Positions 50,400 through 57,956 of a stretch of DNA of 64,000 nt are shown here, in pieces. A program made the translations under genes and the position numbers. The notes beneath the pieces were generated by a model that made no database searches, had not been told where the DNA came from, and was given only the letters and a program-made list of their open reading frames with translations. Every line of letters starts with the position of its first letter. Positions within the stretch are counted from its first letter, which is position 1. The stretch comes from Lentzea guizhouensis (GTDB taxonomy: Bacteria; Actinomycetota; Actinomycetes; Mycobacteriales; Pseudonocardiaceae), in NCBI RefSeq assembly GCF_001701025.1, contig NZ_CP016793.1:2418001-2482000 (forward strand), read 5' to 3'.

Positions 50400-51437
50400 G
50401 TGTCCGGACTGTCCGAGATCGCGAGGGCAGCCGGGGTGTCCATCTCGACCGTCAGCCGGGTGCTGAACCGGCGAGCCGGCGTCAACGACGAGACCAGGCA
50501 GCGGGTGCTGTCGGTGCTCGCGGAGATGCCGTACACCCCGCGCGGACTCGGCGCCTTGCAGCGGACCGGCGTGATCGGGCTGCTGGTGCCCGAGCTCTCG
50601 AACCCGGTGTTCCCCGCGTTCGCCGAGGCGCTGGAGACCCGCGCCGCGCGGCTCGGCTACTCCTCGCTGCTGTGCAACACCCGCAGCGGCGCGCCGATGG
50701 GCGAGGAGGAGTACGTCCGGATGCTGCTGGCCCGCGGGGTCGAGGGCATGGTGTTCGTGTCGCCGGAGATCACCAACGTCGAGGTGCCGCTCGGGCAGGC
50801 GCCGCAGCCGAGCTACTACGCGAAGCTGCTCGCGGACGGCGTGCACATGGTCTTCCTCAACGGCGCCACGCCGGCGTTGGACGTGCCGGACGTGACGGTG
50901 GACGAGCAGCTCGCGGGCTACACGGCGACCAAGCACCTGATCGAGCTCGGGCACGAGCGGATCGGGTTCGTGTCGGGTCCCGCGCGGTCCCTGCCCTCAC
51001 GCCTGAAGCGCGCCGGGTGGGCGGCCGCGCTGGAGGAGCAGCACCTGCCGGCGGGCTCGGAGTACGTGGCGCACGCACCGTTCAGCGCCGAGGGCGGTGG
51101 CGAGGCACTGGCGCAGCTGATCGACACGGTCATGCCGACCGCGGTGATCTGCTCGTCGGACCACATGGCGCTGGGCGTCATGCGGGAGGCCCACCAACGG
51201 GGGATCTCGGTACCGGACCAGCTCTCGGTCGTCGGGTTTGACGACATCCCGCTGGCCGCCTACTCCTCGCCCGCTTTGACGACGCTCGCGCAGCCCATCG
51301 AGGAGATGGCGGCGGCCGCGATCGACGAGCTGGTGCTGCGGCTCGACCCGGATCGCCGCAGGCAGAGCACCGACAACTACACCCGCGTGTTCCGGCCGCG
51401 GCTGGTCGTGCGGGAATCGTCCGCGCCACCGAAGTAA
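50400..51437 (+). CDS. LacI family regulator, probable MalR of the adjacent importer
   Basis: The 345-residue repressor has an N-terminal HTH (LSEIARAAGVSISTVSRVLN). Its periplasmic-binding-like effector domain has GVIGLLVPELSNPVFPAFAE, TKHLIELGHERIGFVSG and PDQLSVVGFDDIPLAAYSSP. It is divergent from malEFG, the usual arrangement of a local repressor. It may also bind the TTGC repeats between them. GTG 50400 follows GGAGG by four bases. Confidence 0.9.
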   Translation: MSGLSEIARAAGVSISTVSRVLNRRAGVNDETRQRVLSVLAEMPYTPRGLGALQRTGVIGLLVPELSNPVFPAFAEALETRAARLGYSSLLCNTRSGAPMGEEEYVRMLLARGVEGMVFVSPEITNVEVPLGQAPQPSYYAKLLADGVHMVFLNGATPALDVPDVTVDEQLAGYTATKHLIELGHERIGFVSGPARSLPSRLKRAGWAAALEEQHLPAGSEYVAHAPFSAEGGGEALAQLIDTVMPTAVICSSDHMALGVMREAHQRGISVPDQLSVVGFDDIPLAAYSSPALTTLAQPIEEMAAAAIDELVLRLDPDRRRQSTDNYTRVFRPRLVVRESSAPPK

Positions 51438-51455
51438 GACGCCCGATGGCTCATA

Positions 51456-51469
51456 TTGGTCTGGACCAA
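51456..51469. promoter_or_regulatory. Palindrome resembling a DasR site (dre)
   Basis: TTGGTCTGGACCAA contains TGGTCTGGACCA, one base from the dre core TGGTCTAGACCA bound by DasR in Streptomyces. A second palindrome, GGTTCTGAACC, lies at 51547-51557, overlapping the promoter of the next gene. Confidence 0.45.
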
Positions 51470-51559
51470 CTTCTGAACAAGGCAGACGGAACGACCAGCG
51501 CGGATGCGTCATTTGAGGGACGCGGGTCACCCTGACTTCACGAATTGGTTCTGAACCGT

Positions 51560-51565
51560 TACGGT
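51560..51565 (+). promoter_or_regulatory. -10 element (TACGGT), leaderless start at 51572
   Basis: TACGGT ends six bases before ATG 51572 and follows the GGTTCTGAACC palindrome directly. Confidence 0.45.
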
Positions 51566-51571
51566 CCTTTC

Positions 51572-52675
51572 ATGGCGCGGTCGATGCATGTGCGACGTCC
51601 GGCGACGCTGGCCTCTCTGGCCGCTGAGCTGGGCGTTTCCCGGACAACGGTGTCCAACGCCTACAACCGGCCCGACCAGCTCTCGCCCGAGCTGCGTCGC
51701 CGGGTGTTGGACACGGCCCGAAGGCTGGGTTATCCCGGCCCGGATCCTGTGGCGCGCTCGTTGCGCACGCGCAAGGCCGGGGCGGTGGGACTGTTGCTCA
51801 CCGAGAACCTCTCCTACGCGTTCCGCGACCCGGCCGCGATCGGGTTCCTCGAAGGTCTCGCCCTGGCGTGCGAGGACGCCGGCACCGGCCTGCTGCTGGT
51901 GCCCGCGAACCCGGAACGCGAGGACGTCGCCTCCGTGCACCGCGCCGGCGTCGACGGCTTCGTCGTCTACTCGGTGCCCGACGACGACCCGCACCTGGCC
52001 GCCGTGCTGGAGCGCCCGGTCCCGACCGTCGTCTGCGACCAGCCCGACCTCGGCACCGTCGACCGCGTGGGCATCGACGACCGCGGCGCCATGTACGAGC
52101 TCGCCAAGCACCTGATCGGCCTGGGCCACCGCCGCGTCGGCGTGGTGTGCATGCGCCTGGCCCGCGACCGCAACGACGGCTTCGTGACGCCGGACCGGCA
52201 GCACGCCGCGCACTTCCACGTGCAGCGCAACCGCCTGTCCGGGCTGGCCGAGGCGTTCAGCGAGGCGGGCGTGGACTGGTCGCAGGTGCCCGTCGTCGAG
52301 CGCTTCGACCACAACACCTCCTCCGGCGCGTCGGGTGCCGCGCAGGTGCTGGACCGCGACCCGCAGATCACGGCGTTGATCTGCACGTCCGACGTGCTGG
52401 CCCTGGGTGCGATGACCGAGGCGGGGCGGCGGGGCCTGCGGGTGCCGCACGACCTGACCGTGACCGGGTTCGACGGCATCCGCGCCGCCGAGGAGGCTGG
52501 GCTCACGACGGTCCGCCAGCCGGTGCTGGAGAAGGGCAGGGCGGCGGGCAAGCTGCTGCTCGACGCGCACGAGCGGACGCGGCCGCGGTCGGTCAACCTG
52601 GCGACCGAGCTGATCATCGGCAAGACCTCGGGACCGCCGCGCGGTGGTGCCGAGGAGCGCTGGTTCGGCCCCTGA
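51572..52675 (+). CDS. LacI family regulator, target unknown
   Basis: The 367-residue protein has an HTH (TLASLAAELGVSRTTVSNAYNRPDQLS) and a LacI/PurR-like sensor domain (VGLLLTENLSYAFRDPAAIG, LAKHLIGLGHRRVGVV, LTVTGFDGIRAAEEAGLTTV). It has an insertion around RDRNDGFVTPDRQHAAHFHV. No co-oriented sugar gene follows it. Palindromes just upstream suggest autoregulation. The sequence AAGCGCTT before msiK is another possible target site for one of the two LacI proteins here. Confidence 0.88.
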   Translation: MARSMHVRRPATLASLAAELGVSRTTVSNAYNRPDQLSPELRRRVLDTARRLGYPGPDPVARSLRTRKAGAVGLLLTENLSYAFRDPAAIGFLEGLALACEDAGTGLLLVPANPEREDVASVHRAGVDGFVVYSVPDDDPHLAAVLERPVPTVVCDQPDLGTVDRVGIDDRGAMYELAKHLIGLGHRRVGVVCMRLARDRNDGFVTPDRQHAAHFHVQRNRLSGLAEAFSEAGVDWSQVPVVERFDHNTSSGASGAAQVLDRDPQITALICTSDVLALGAMTEAGRRGLRVPHDLTVTGFDGIRAAEEAGLTTVRQPVLEKGRAAGKLLLDAHERTRPRSVNLATELIIGKTSGPPRGGAEERWFGP

Positions 52676-52688
52676 TCGGTTCGCGGGA

Positions 52689-53354
52689 TCAGTTCCCGAG
52701 CCGGAACACGGTGGGCTGGCTGGACTTCCCGGCCAGCTTCGCCACCAGCAGGTAGTCCCCCGCCCCCAGCCGGGTGTGCGCGCCGCACCCCGGCTTCGAG
52801 GTCGAGCCGGCCCACCTCGTGCCGAAGGTGAAGATCTCCTTCGGCGCGAGCACCCGCATCTCCTTGCCGACCGCGGCCAGGCAGTGGTTGCTCGACCACA
52901 GCACCGTGGCGCCGTCGGCGGTGAGCACGGTCAGCTCGCGGTGCTCGCGGCCGATGTCCTTGATGCACGGCGCCTCGCCGTTGTTCGCCACGTCCATCGA
53001 CAGCTCCGCCTGCTCACCGAGGGTGTAGGAGGCCTTGCCGACCTTCGCGACCACGCCGATCACGTCGTCGGGGCACGGCTGCGGCGGGCCGGGAGGCGGT
53101 GGCGGTGGGGGCGGCGGGGTCGTGGCGGCCGGCGAGGTCGTCGAGGACGCCGGGCCCGTCTCGGACATCGTGGGCGGCGGGGTGGAGGAGGAGGCCGCGG
53201 CCGCGTTGGTGGGCTGGGCCGGCTGGTCGGAACCGGAGCCGAAGAGGCCGATGACCCAGATCAGGACCAGCAGTGTGACCAGGGCGGCACCGATCGCGGC
53301 GATGCGGCGGCGCCAGTACACCGACGACGGGAGCGGTCCTGTGGGCTCGGTCAC
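52689..53354 (-). CDS. Membrane-anchored protein with proline-rich linker (Rv3587c position)
   Basis: The 221-residue protein has one N-terminal membrane anchor (IAAIGAALVTLLVLIWVIGLF) and a Ser/Thr/Pro linker with nine consecutive prolines. An extracellular beta-sandwich-like domain with four or five cysteines follows (PCPDDVIGVVAKVGKASYTLG, VANNGEAPCIKDIG, WSSNHCLAAVGKE). The location next to carbonic anhydrase and mutY equals Rv3587c of M. tuberculosis, an uncharacterised membrane protein. A short iron-box-like palindrome lies upstream. Confidence 0.75.
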   Translation of the reverse strand: MTEPTGPLPSSVYWRRRIAAIGAALVTLLVLIWVIGLFGSGSDQPAQPTNAAAASSSTPPPTMSETGPASSTTSPAATTPPPPPPPPPGPPQPCPDDVIGVVAKVGKASYTLGEQAELSMDVANNGEAPCIKDIGREHRELTVLTADGATVLWSSNHCLAAVGKEMRVLAPKEIFTFGTRWAGSTSKPGCGAHTRLGAGDYLLVAKLAGKSSQPTVFRLGN

Positions 53355-53390
53355 GGCCCGAACGTAACGGGAGTCGGTGGAATCGAGGCG

Positions 53391-53402
53391 TAGGCGAGCC
53401 TA
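53391..53402. promoter_or_regulatory. Short iron-box-like palindrome
   Basis: TAGGCGAGCCTA shares the core of the better site at 2559-2577 and lies 37 bases upstream of the minus-strand membrane protein gene. Confidence 0.3.
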
Positions 53403-53505
53403 GCTCGATCCGGTGAACGTGATATGGAGCGGAAACCTCTTGTGAACGCGGGCTAACTCAAGTTCCATCGGGCGGGGGTCCGCCGGTAGGCCATGGAGGT
53501 GTGTC

Positions 53506-54018
53506 ATGACCGCGATCGACGAGCTGCTCAAGCGGAACTACGAGCTCGGGAACGTGGTTCCCGGAGATCGTTCGTCCGCGAAGCCGTCCCTGCAGGTGGC
53601 AATCCTGACCTGCATGGACTCGCGCATCCGGGTGTTCGAGATCTTCGGTTTGAAGCAGGGTGAGGCGCACGTGCTGCGCAACGCGGGCGGTGTCGTCACC
53701 GACGACATGATCCGCTCGCTGGCGCTGAGCCAGCGCAAGCTGGGCACGCGTGAGGTGCTGCTGGTCCACCACACGAACTGCGGCCTCGAGATGGTGACCG
53801 AGGACGACTTCAAGGACGAGCTGGAGGCCGACACCGGTCTGCGGCCGACCTGGGCCGTCGAGGCGTTCAAGGTCGTGGAGCAGAGCGTGCGCGGTTCGAT
53901 GGCCCGTCTTCGCCGCAGCCCGTTCATCCCGCACACGGACAAGATCCGCGGGTTCGTCTACGACGTGCACACCGGCGAGCTGCGCGAGGTCGACGCCGCG
54001 GAGACCGCCGCCGCCTGA
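53506..54018 (+). CDS. Beta-class carbonic anhydrase (CanB type)
   Basis: The 170-residue enzyme has zinc ligands in ILTCMDSRI (Cys) and LLVHHTNCG (His and Cys), plus HVLRNAGGVVTDDMIRSLALSQ. The TSP..W-type C-terminal RGFVYDVHTGELREV closely follows mycobacterial CanB (Rv3588c). It interconverts carbon dioxide and bicarbonate. ATG 53506 has GGAGG upstream. It is followed by a palindromic repeat, then mutY. Confidence 0.95.
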   Translation: MTAIDELLKRNYELGNVVPGDRSSAKPSLQVAILTCMDSRIRVFEIFGLKQGEAHVLRNAGGVVTDDMIRSLALSQRKLGTREVLLVHHTNCGLEMVTEDDFKDELEADTGLRPTWAVEAFKVVEQSVRGSMARLRRSPFIPHTDKIRGFVYDVHTGELREVDAAETAAA

Positions 54019-54024
54019 CGCTGT

Positions 54025-54077
54025 CGCACGCGGGGAGCTTCCGTACTGTCAGAGAGTACGAAAGCTTTCCGCGTGCG
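54025..54077. repeat. Palindromic intergenic repeat, copy 2
   Basis: The arms CGCACGCGGGGAGCTTCCGT (54025) and GTACGAAAGCTTTCCGCGTG (54056) form a stem of about 22 bp with wobble pairs. It is a near copy of the element at 20103-20156, 34 kb away. It lies six bases after the carbonic anhydrase stop. Confidence 0.75.
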
Positions 54078-54095
54078 TTTGCGACAATGGCGGCG

Positions 54096-54965
54096 ATGAA
54101 TCACGAGTTGCTGCTGGGCTGGTGGGACACCGCCGCCCGCGACCTGCCGTGGCGCCGTCCCGAGTGCACCGCCTGGGGTGTGCTGATCAGCGAGATCATG
54201 CTGCAGCAGACGCCGGTGAGCCGCGTGGAACCGATCTGGCACGAGTGGCTGGCGAAGTGGCCGGTGCCCAGTGCGATGGCCGCGGCCCCGCAGGGCGAGG
54301 TGCTGCGGATGTGGGGCAAGCTCGGCTACCCGAGGCGCGCGCTGCGGTTGCACGAGGCGGCCACGGCCATTGCGCGCGATCACGGTGATGTCGTGCCGTC
54401 GGACGTGGAGACGCTGGAGTCGTTGCCGGGCATCGGCAGCTACACGGCCCGTGCGGTGGCCACGTTCGCGTACGGGCAGAAGTGCGCCGTCGTGGACACG
54501 AACGTCCGCCGGGTCGTCGCGCGCGCTGTGCACGGTGCGGGCGATGCCGGGCCACCGTCGACGAAGCGCGATCTGCGTGACGTCGAGGCGATCCTGCCGG
54601 AGGACCAGCACGACGCCGCCGTGTTCAGCGCCGCGTTGATGGAGCTCGGCGCGTTGATCTGCACGGCGAGGAACCAGAAGTGCGCCGACTGCCCGCTCTA
54701 CGCCGAGTGCGCGTGGCAGCGCAACGGACGTCCGGCCTACGCGGGACCGGTGAAGAAGGTGCAGCAGTTCGCGGGCACCGACCGGCAGGTGCGGGGCAAG
54801 CTGCTCGACGTGCTGCGCGGCTCCCCCGGCCCGGTGCCGAAGGTCCAGCTCGACCTCGTCTGGAACGACGTCACGCAACGGGAGAAGTGCCTGGTCTCCC
54901 TGCTCGACGACGGCCTGGTGGAGCAGACGCGCGACGGCCTGTTCGCGCTGCCGGGAGAACACTGA
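54096..54965 (+). CDS. mutY: A/G-specific adenine DNA glycosylase
   Basis: The 289-residue enzyme has the opening LPWRRPECTAWGVLISEIMLQQTPVSRV (catalytic Glu region), the helix-hairpin-helix LPGIGSYTARAVATFAYG and catalytic Asp in VDTNVRRV. The 4Fe-4S ligands are in CTARNQKCADCPLYAEC (spacing C-6-C-2-C-5-C). It removes adenine opposite 8-oxoguanine. ATG 54096 follows a GACAAT -10-like hexamer by seven bases; ATG 54087 is an alternative. The short C-terminus lacks a full NUDIX domain. Confidence 0.94.
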   Translation: MNHELLLGWWDTAARDLPWRRPECTAWGVLISEIMLQQTPVSRVEPIWHEWLAKWPVPSAMAAAPQGEVLRMWGKLGYPRRALRLHEAATAIARDHGDVVPSDVETLESLPGIGSYTARAVATFAYGQKCAVVDTNVRRVVARAVHGAGDAGPPSTKRDLRDVEAILPEDQHDAAVFSAALMELGALICTARNQKCADCPLYAECAWQRNGRPAYAGPVKKVQQFAGTDRQVRGKLLDVLRGSPGPVPKVQLDLVWNDVTQREKCLVSLLDDGLVEQTRDGLFALPGEH

Positions 54966-55474
54966 TGCACGCGCTGGTGGCGTTCTTCGACGACGACGCG
55001 GACAAGAAGATCCGCGACCTCCAACGGCGCATCGGCGCGCAGCACGACCACCCGCCGCACCTCACCTACGCCGTGGCCACGACCATCGGCCCCAAGGTGC
55101 GCAAGGAGCTGCGCGAGGACCTCGAACGGCTCTGGCTGCCGGACCTGTGGCTGCACAACCTCAGCACGTTCTCCACGGTCGACAACGTGCTGATGCTCGC
55201 CGCCGTGGTGGACGCCGAGCTGCTCGCCGTCCACTCGGCGATCCACGACGTGCTCGCGGGCAAGGTGAAGAACCCGAACGCCTACTACCTGCCGGGCAGC
55301 TGGGTCCCGCACTGCACGCTCGTGCACGGTGTCGGCGAGGCGGCGATCAAGACCGCGTTCGCCGAGGTCTTCCCCGTCGAGCCGATCCGCGCGAAGGTCC
55401 GCGAGGTGTCGGTCGTGGACACTCAGACCGGCGAGATCGACGTGCTCAAGAAGGCCTCCACGGCACCGCGGTAG
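54965..55474 (+). CDS. 2'-5' RNA ligase family (2H phosphoesterase) protein
   Basis: The 169-residue protein carries the two HxT motifs of the 2H superfamily: HLTYA at about residue 33 and HCTLV at about residue 118. It probably cleaves or joins 2',5'-linked or cyclic phosphates in RNA or nucleotide metabolites. Its ATG overlaps the mutY stop by one base. Its last 52 bases overlap the convergent hydrolase gene. Confidence 0.85.
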   Translation: MHALVAFFDDDADKKIRDLQRRIGAQHDHPPHLTYAVATTIGPKVRKELREDLERLWLPDLWLHNLSTFSTVDNVLMLAAVVDAELLAVHSAIHDVLAGKVKNPNAYYLPGSWVPHCTLVHGVGEAAIKTAFAEVFPVEPIRAKVREVSVVDTQTGEIDVLKKASTAPR

Positions 55475-56169
55475 ACCCACGGCGCGGTGGCGTGCACCAA
55501 GTGCCCGGCTTCGGGGACGTAGAGGTACTGCCCGCCGGACAACCGCGCCGCCTCCACCATCTGCTCCGGTAGCTGGCCGCCCTGACCTGCCTCGATGACC
55601 AGCGACGGGCAGCGCACCGCGGCGATCTGCTCCCAGTACGCCCGCGTGCCCCACTCGGCGGCGATCTCGTAGAGGTCGTCCATCGCCGCGATCAGGTGCC
55701 AGCCGTCTTCGCGTTCCTCGAAGTACTCGGCGAACACCGGCGCGCCGAAGAACGACGTCACGTGCGCGAGCGACTGGAACGGCACCGGCCAGGCGTCGAA
55801 GAACCACTTCCACTCGTCGATCGTGCGGCCCCTGTTGTCCGGGGCGAAGTCCTCGACCACAATCGCGCTGACCAGGTCCGGACGGGATGCCGCGAGACAC
55901 CACGCGTGCAGCCCGCCCATGGAGTGCCCGACCACGACAGCGGGCCCGAGGTCGAGCTCCTCGATGGCGCGAGCCGCGTCGGCGACGAAGTCCTCGGTGC
56001 GGAAGGGGCCGCGGTGCGGGTTTCGGCCGTGCCCCCGCGCGTCGATCCCGACCACGCGGCCGTGTGGTGTCAGCCACTGCGCCACGGGCCACCAGGCGGT
56101 GGCCCTGCTCATCAGGCCGTGCAACAGCAGGACGCCTTGACCGGTTCCGCCGAACTCCACCACCGACAC
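55423..56169 (-). CDS. Alpha/beta hydrolase (Rv3591c-like)
   Basis: The 248-residue hydrolase has the oxyanion motif LLLHGLMSRATAW, GIDARGHGRN, nucleophile elbow VVGHSMGGLHAW (Ser), VVEDFAPD and catalytic His in VPEAGHLVHATAP. Synteny with mutY and mhuD matches Rv3591c. GTG 56169 is chosen because TTTAAT lies seven bases upstream. ATG 56187 is in frame and would overlap the start codon of the divergent peptidase gene. The substrate is unknown. Confidence 0.88.
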   Translation of the reverse strand: MSVVEFGGTGQGVLLLHGLMSRATAWWPVAQWLTPHGRVVGIDARGHGRNPHRGPFRTEDFVADAARAIEELDLGPAVVVGHSMGGLHAWCLAASRPDLVSAIVVEDFAPDNRGRTIDEWKWFFDAWPVPFQSLAHVTSFFGAPVFAEYFEEREDGWHLIAAMDDLYEIAAEWGTRAYWEQIAAVRCPSLVIEAGQGGQLPEQMVEAARLSGGQYLYVPEAGHLVHATAPWVYRGAVEAFLSTSISPV

Positions 56170-56172
56170 GGG

Positions 56173-56182
56173 GATGATTAAA
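56173..56182. promoter_or_regulatory. Overlapping divergent -10 elements
   Basis: Plus-strand GATGAT (56173-56178) is seven bases before ATG 56186. Minus-strand TTTAAT (56182-56177) is seven bases before GTG 56169. The two hexamers overlap, so both genes may be leaderless and compete for RNA polymerase. Confidence 0.4.
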
Positions 56183-56185
56183 CGC

Positions 56186-57634
56186 ATGAAGGCCCGTCCG
56201 TACCTCGTCGCCCTCGTGTTGCTGGTGCTCGTCGCCGGTCTGGTGGTCGTGCTGCGCACGCCGACCGGTGACCCGGCCGGGCAGGGGAAGACCTCACCGC
56301 AGGCCGCCGTGGAGGCGGGTGCCGGTGCGGGTGACGCGTACTACCCGACGGACGGCAACAGCGGCTACGACGTCACCCTCTACGACCTGGCGATCAACTA
56401 CGACCCCGGCACGAAGCAGCTGAACGGCGTCGCGACGATCACCGCGACCGCGACGGACGACCTGGCCAGGTTCAACCTCGACCTCGAGGGCCTGACGGTC
56501 AGCGACGTGAAGGTCGGCGGCCAGCCGGCGAAGTTCACGCAGGAGGGCGACCACGAGCTCGTCATCACGCCCTCCGCCCCGGTCGCGAAGGGCAGGCCGT
56601 TCCTCACGCTCGTCACCTACGGCGGCAAGCCGACCACGATCGACGACGCCTCGCTCGGCCGCAGCGGCTGGCAGGTCTCGTCCACCGGCGGGGCGTTCGC
56701 CGCAGGTCAGCCGCACTCCGCGACGACGTGGTTCCCCGCCAACGACACGCCGCGCGACAAGGCCGCGCTCAAGCTCGCCGCGCGCGTCCCGGACGGCTGG
56801 TCGGTCGTCTCCAACGGCGTCGAGGGCACCGGGCTGCGCGGTGACGGCTGGACCACCTACACCTGGCAGGAGGACACCCCGCTGGCGACGTACCTGGTCA
56901 CGGTGGCCATCGACAAGTGGGAGATCGTCCGCTCGCAGCTGCCGGACGGCAAGCCGGTGATCGACGCCTACGCGCCGGGTACGGCCGCGGCGAAGAAGCC
57001 CATCCAGGCCCGGCTGCCCGAGGTGCTCGCGTTGCTGGAGAAGAAGTTCGGCCCGTACCCGCAGCGCGCGGCCGGCAGCATCTGGGTCGCCGACCAGATC
57101 GGGTTCTCGCTGGAGACCCAGACCCGGCCGATCTACGCGGCGTGGGCAGACCTGGAGACCGTCGTGCACGAGAACGCCCACCAGTGGTTCGGCGACTCGG
57201 TGACGTTGCAGAACTGGGCGGACATCTGCCTGAACGAGTGTCTGGCGTCGTACGCGCAGTGGCTGTGGGCCGAGCACGAGGGCGAGAACCTCGACGACCG
57301 CTACCGCCGCGAGATGGAGGACAGGCGCGACAGCTCCCGGTTCTGGTCGCCGAAGCTCTACGACATGGGGCAGGGCAACGAGTTCCGCGGCGTGTACGAC
57401 AAGGGCATCCTCGCGGTGCACGCGCTGCGCAAGCAGGTCGGCGACGAGGTGTTCTTCAAGGCGCTGCAGAACTGGACCGCGCAGCACCGCGACGGCAACG
57501 CGTCCTGGCCGCAGTTCGAGGACCACTTCAAGAAGGCGTCGGGGCAGCAGCTCGACGGGTTCTTCAAGGCGTGGTTCCGCGACTCGGGCATTCCGGAAGA
57601 TCAGTACCTGCTGCCCTCGGCCCTGCGACGCTAG
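56186..57634 (+). CDS. M1 family metallopeptidase, membrane-anchored or secreted
   Basis: The product of about 482 residues has an N-terminal hydrophobic anchor (YLVALVLLVLVAGLVVVL) and an aminopeptidase N-like beta domain (YDVTLYDLAINYDPGTKQLNG). The zinc site is HENAHQWFGDSV, with the third ligand in LNECLASYAQWL. It lacks the long C-terminal helical domain of large M1 enzymes. It should act outside the membrane on peptides. ATG 56174 is an alternative start. Confidence 0.9.
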   Translation: MKARPYLVALVLLVLVAGLVVVLRTPTGDPAGQGKTSPQAAVEAGAGAGDAYYPTDGNSGYDVTLYDLAINYDPGTKQLNGVATITATATDDLARFNLDLEGLTVSDVKVGGQPAKFTQEGDHELVITPSAPVAKGRPFLTLVTYGGKPTTIDDASLGRSGWQVSSTGGAFAAGQPHSATTWFPANDTPRDKAALKLAARVPDGWSVVSNGVEGTGLRGDGWTTYTWQEDTPLATYLVTVAIDKWEIVRSQLPDGKPVIDAYAPGTAAAKKPIQARLPEVLALLEKKFGPYPQRAAGSIWVADQIGFSLETQTRPIYAAWADLETVVHENAHQWFGDSVTLQNWADICLNECLASYAQWLWAEHEGENLDDRYRREMEDRRDSSRFWSPKLYDMGQGNEFRGVYDKGILAVHALRKQVGDEVFFKALQNWTAQHRDGNASWPQFEDHFKKASGQQLDGFFKAWFRDSGIPEDQYLLPSALRR

Positions 57635-57637
57635 TGT
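57632..57637 (+). promoter_or_regulatory. -10 element (TAGTGT), leaderless start of mhuD
   Basis: TAGTGT overlaps the peptidase stop codon and ends seven bases before ATG 57645, with no ribosome-binding site. Confidence 0.45.
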
Positions 57638-57644
57638 TGGTGCC

Positions 57645-57956
57645 ATGGCAGTCGTGAAGATCAACGCGATCAAGGTCCCCGAAGGCAACGGCCCCGAGCT
57701 GGAGAAGCGCTTCGCCGCCCGGCTCGGTGCGGTCGACAACCAGCCCGGCTTCCTCGGCTTCGAGCTCCTGCGGCCGGTCGCGGGCGAGGACCGCTACTTC
57801 GTCGTCACGCACTGGGAGACGCACGAGGACTTCGTGGCGTGGCGCGACGGCCAGGCCGGCGCCGCAGCGCACGCCGGTGAGCGCGCCAAGCCCGTGGCCT
57901 CCGGTGCCGACCTGCTGGAGTTCGAGGTCGTGCTGGGGAGCAAGCCCCAGCAGTGA
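57645..57956 (+). CDS. mhuD: MhuD-like heme-degrading monooxygenase
   Basis: The 103-residue ABM-fold protein is strikingly close to mycobacterial MhuD (Rv3592): MAVVKINAIKVPEGNGPELE, NQPGFLGFELLRPV, YFVVTHWET and SGADLLEFEVVL. The heme-site residues Asn7, Trp66 and a histidine at 76 (75 in MhuD) are kept. MhuD opens heme to mycobilin and iron without releasing carbon monoxide. It overlaps the sirtuin gene by four bases (GTGA). Confidence 0.9.
   Translation: MAVVKINAIKVPEGNGPELEKRFAARLGAVDNQPGFLGFELLRPVAGEDRYFVVTHWETHEDFVAWRDGQAGAAAHAGERAKPVASGADLLEFEVVLGSKPQQ

Noticed and set aside
48918..50954. Upstream extension of the malE frame to 50954
   Set aside because: It would run through the promoter region and the divergent LacI gene; the signal peptide at 50177 marks the start.
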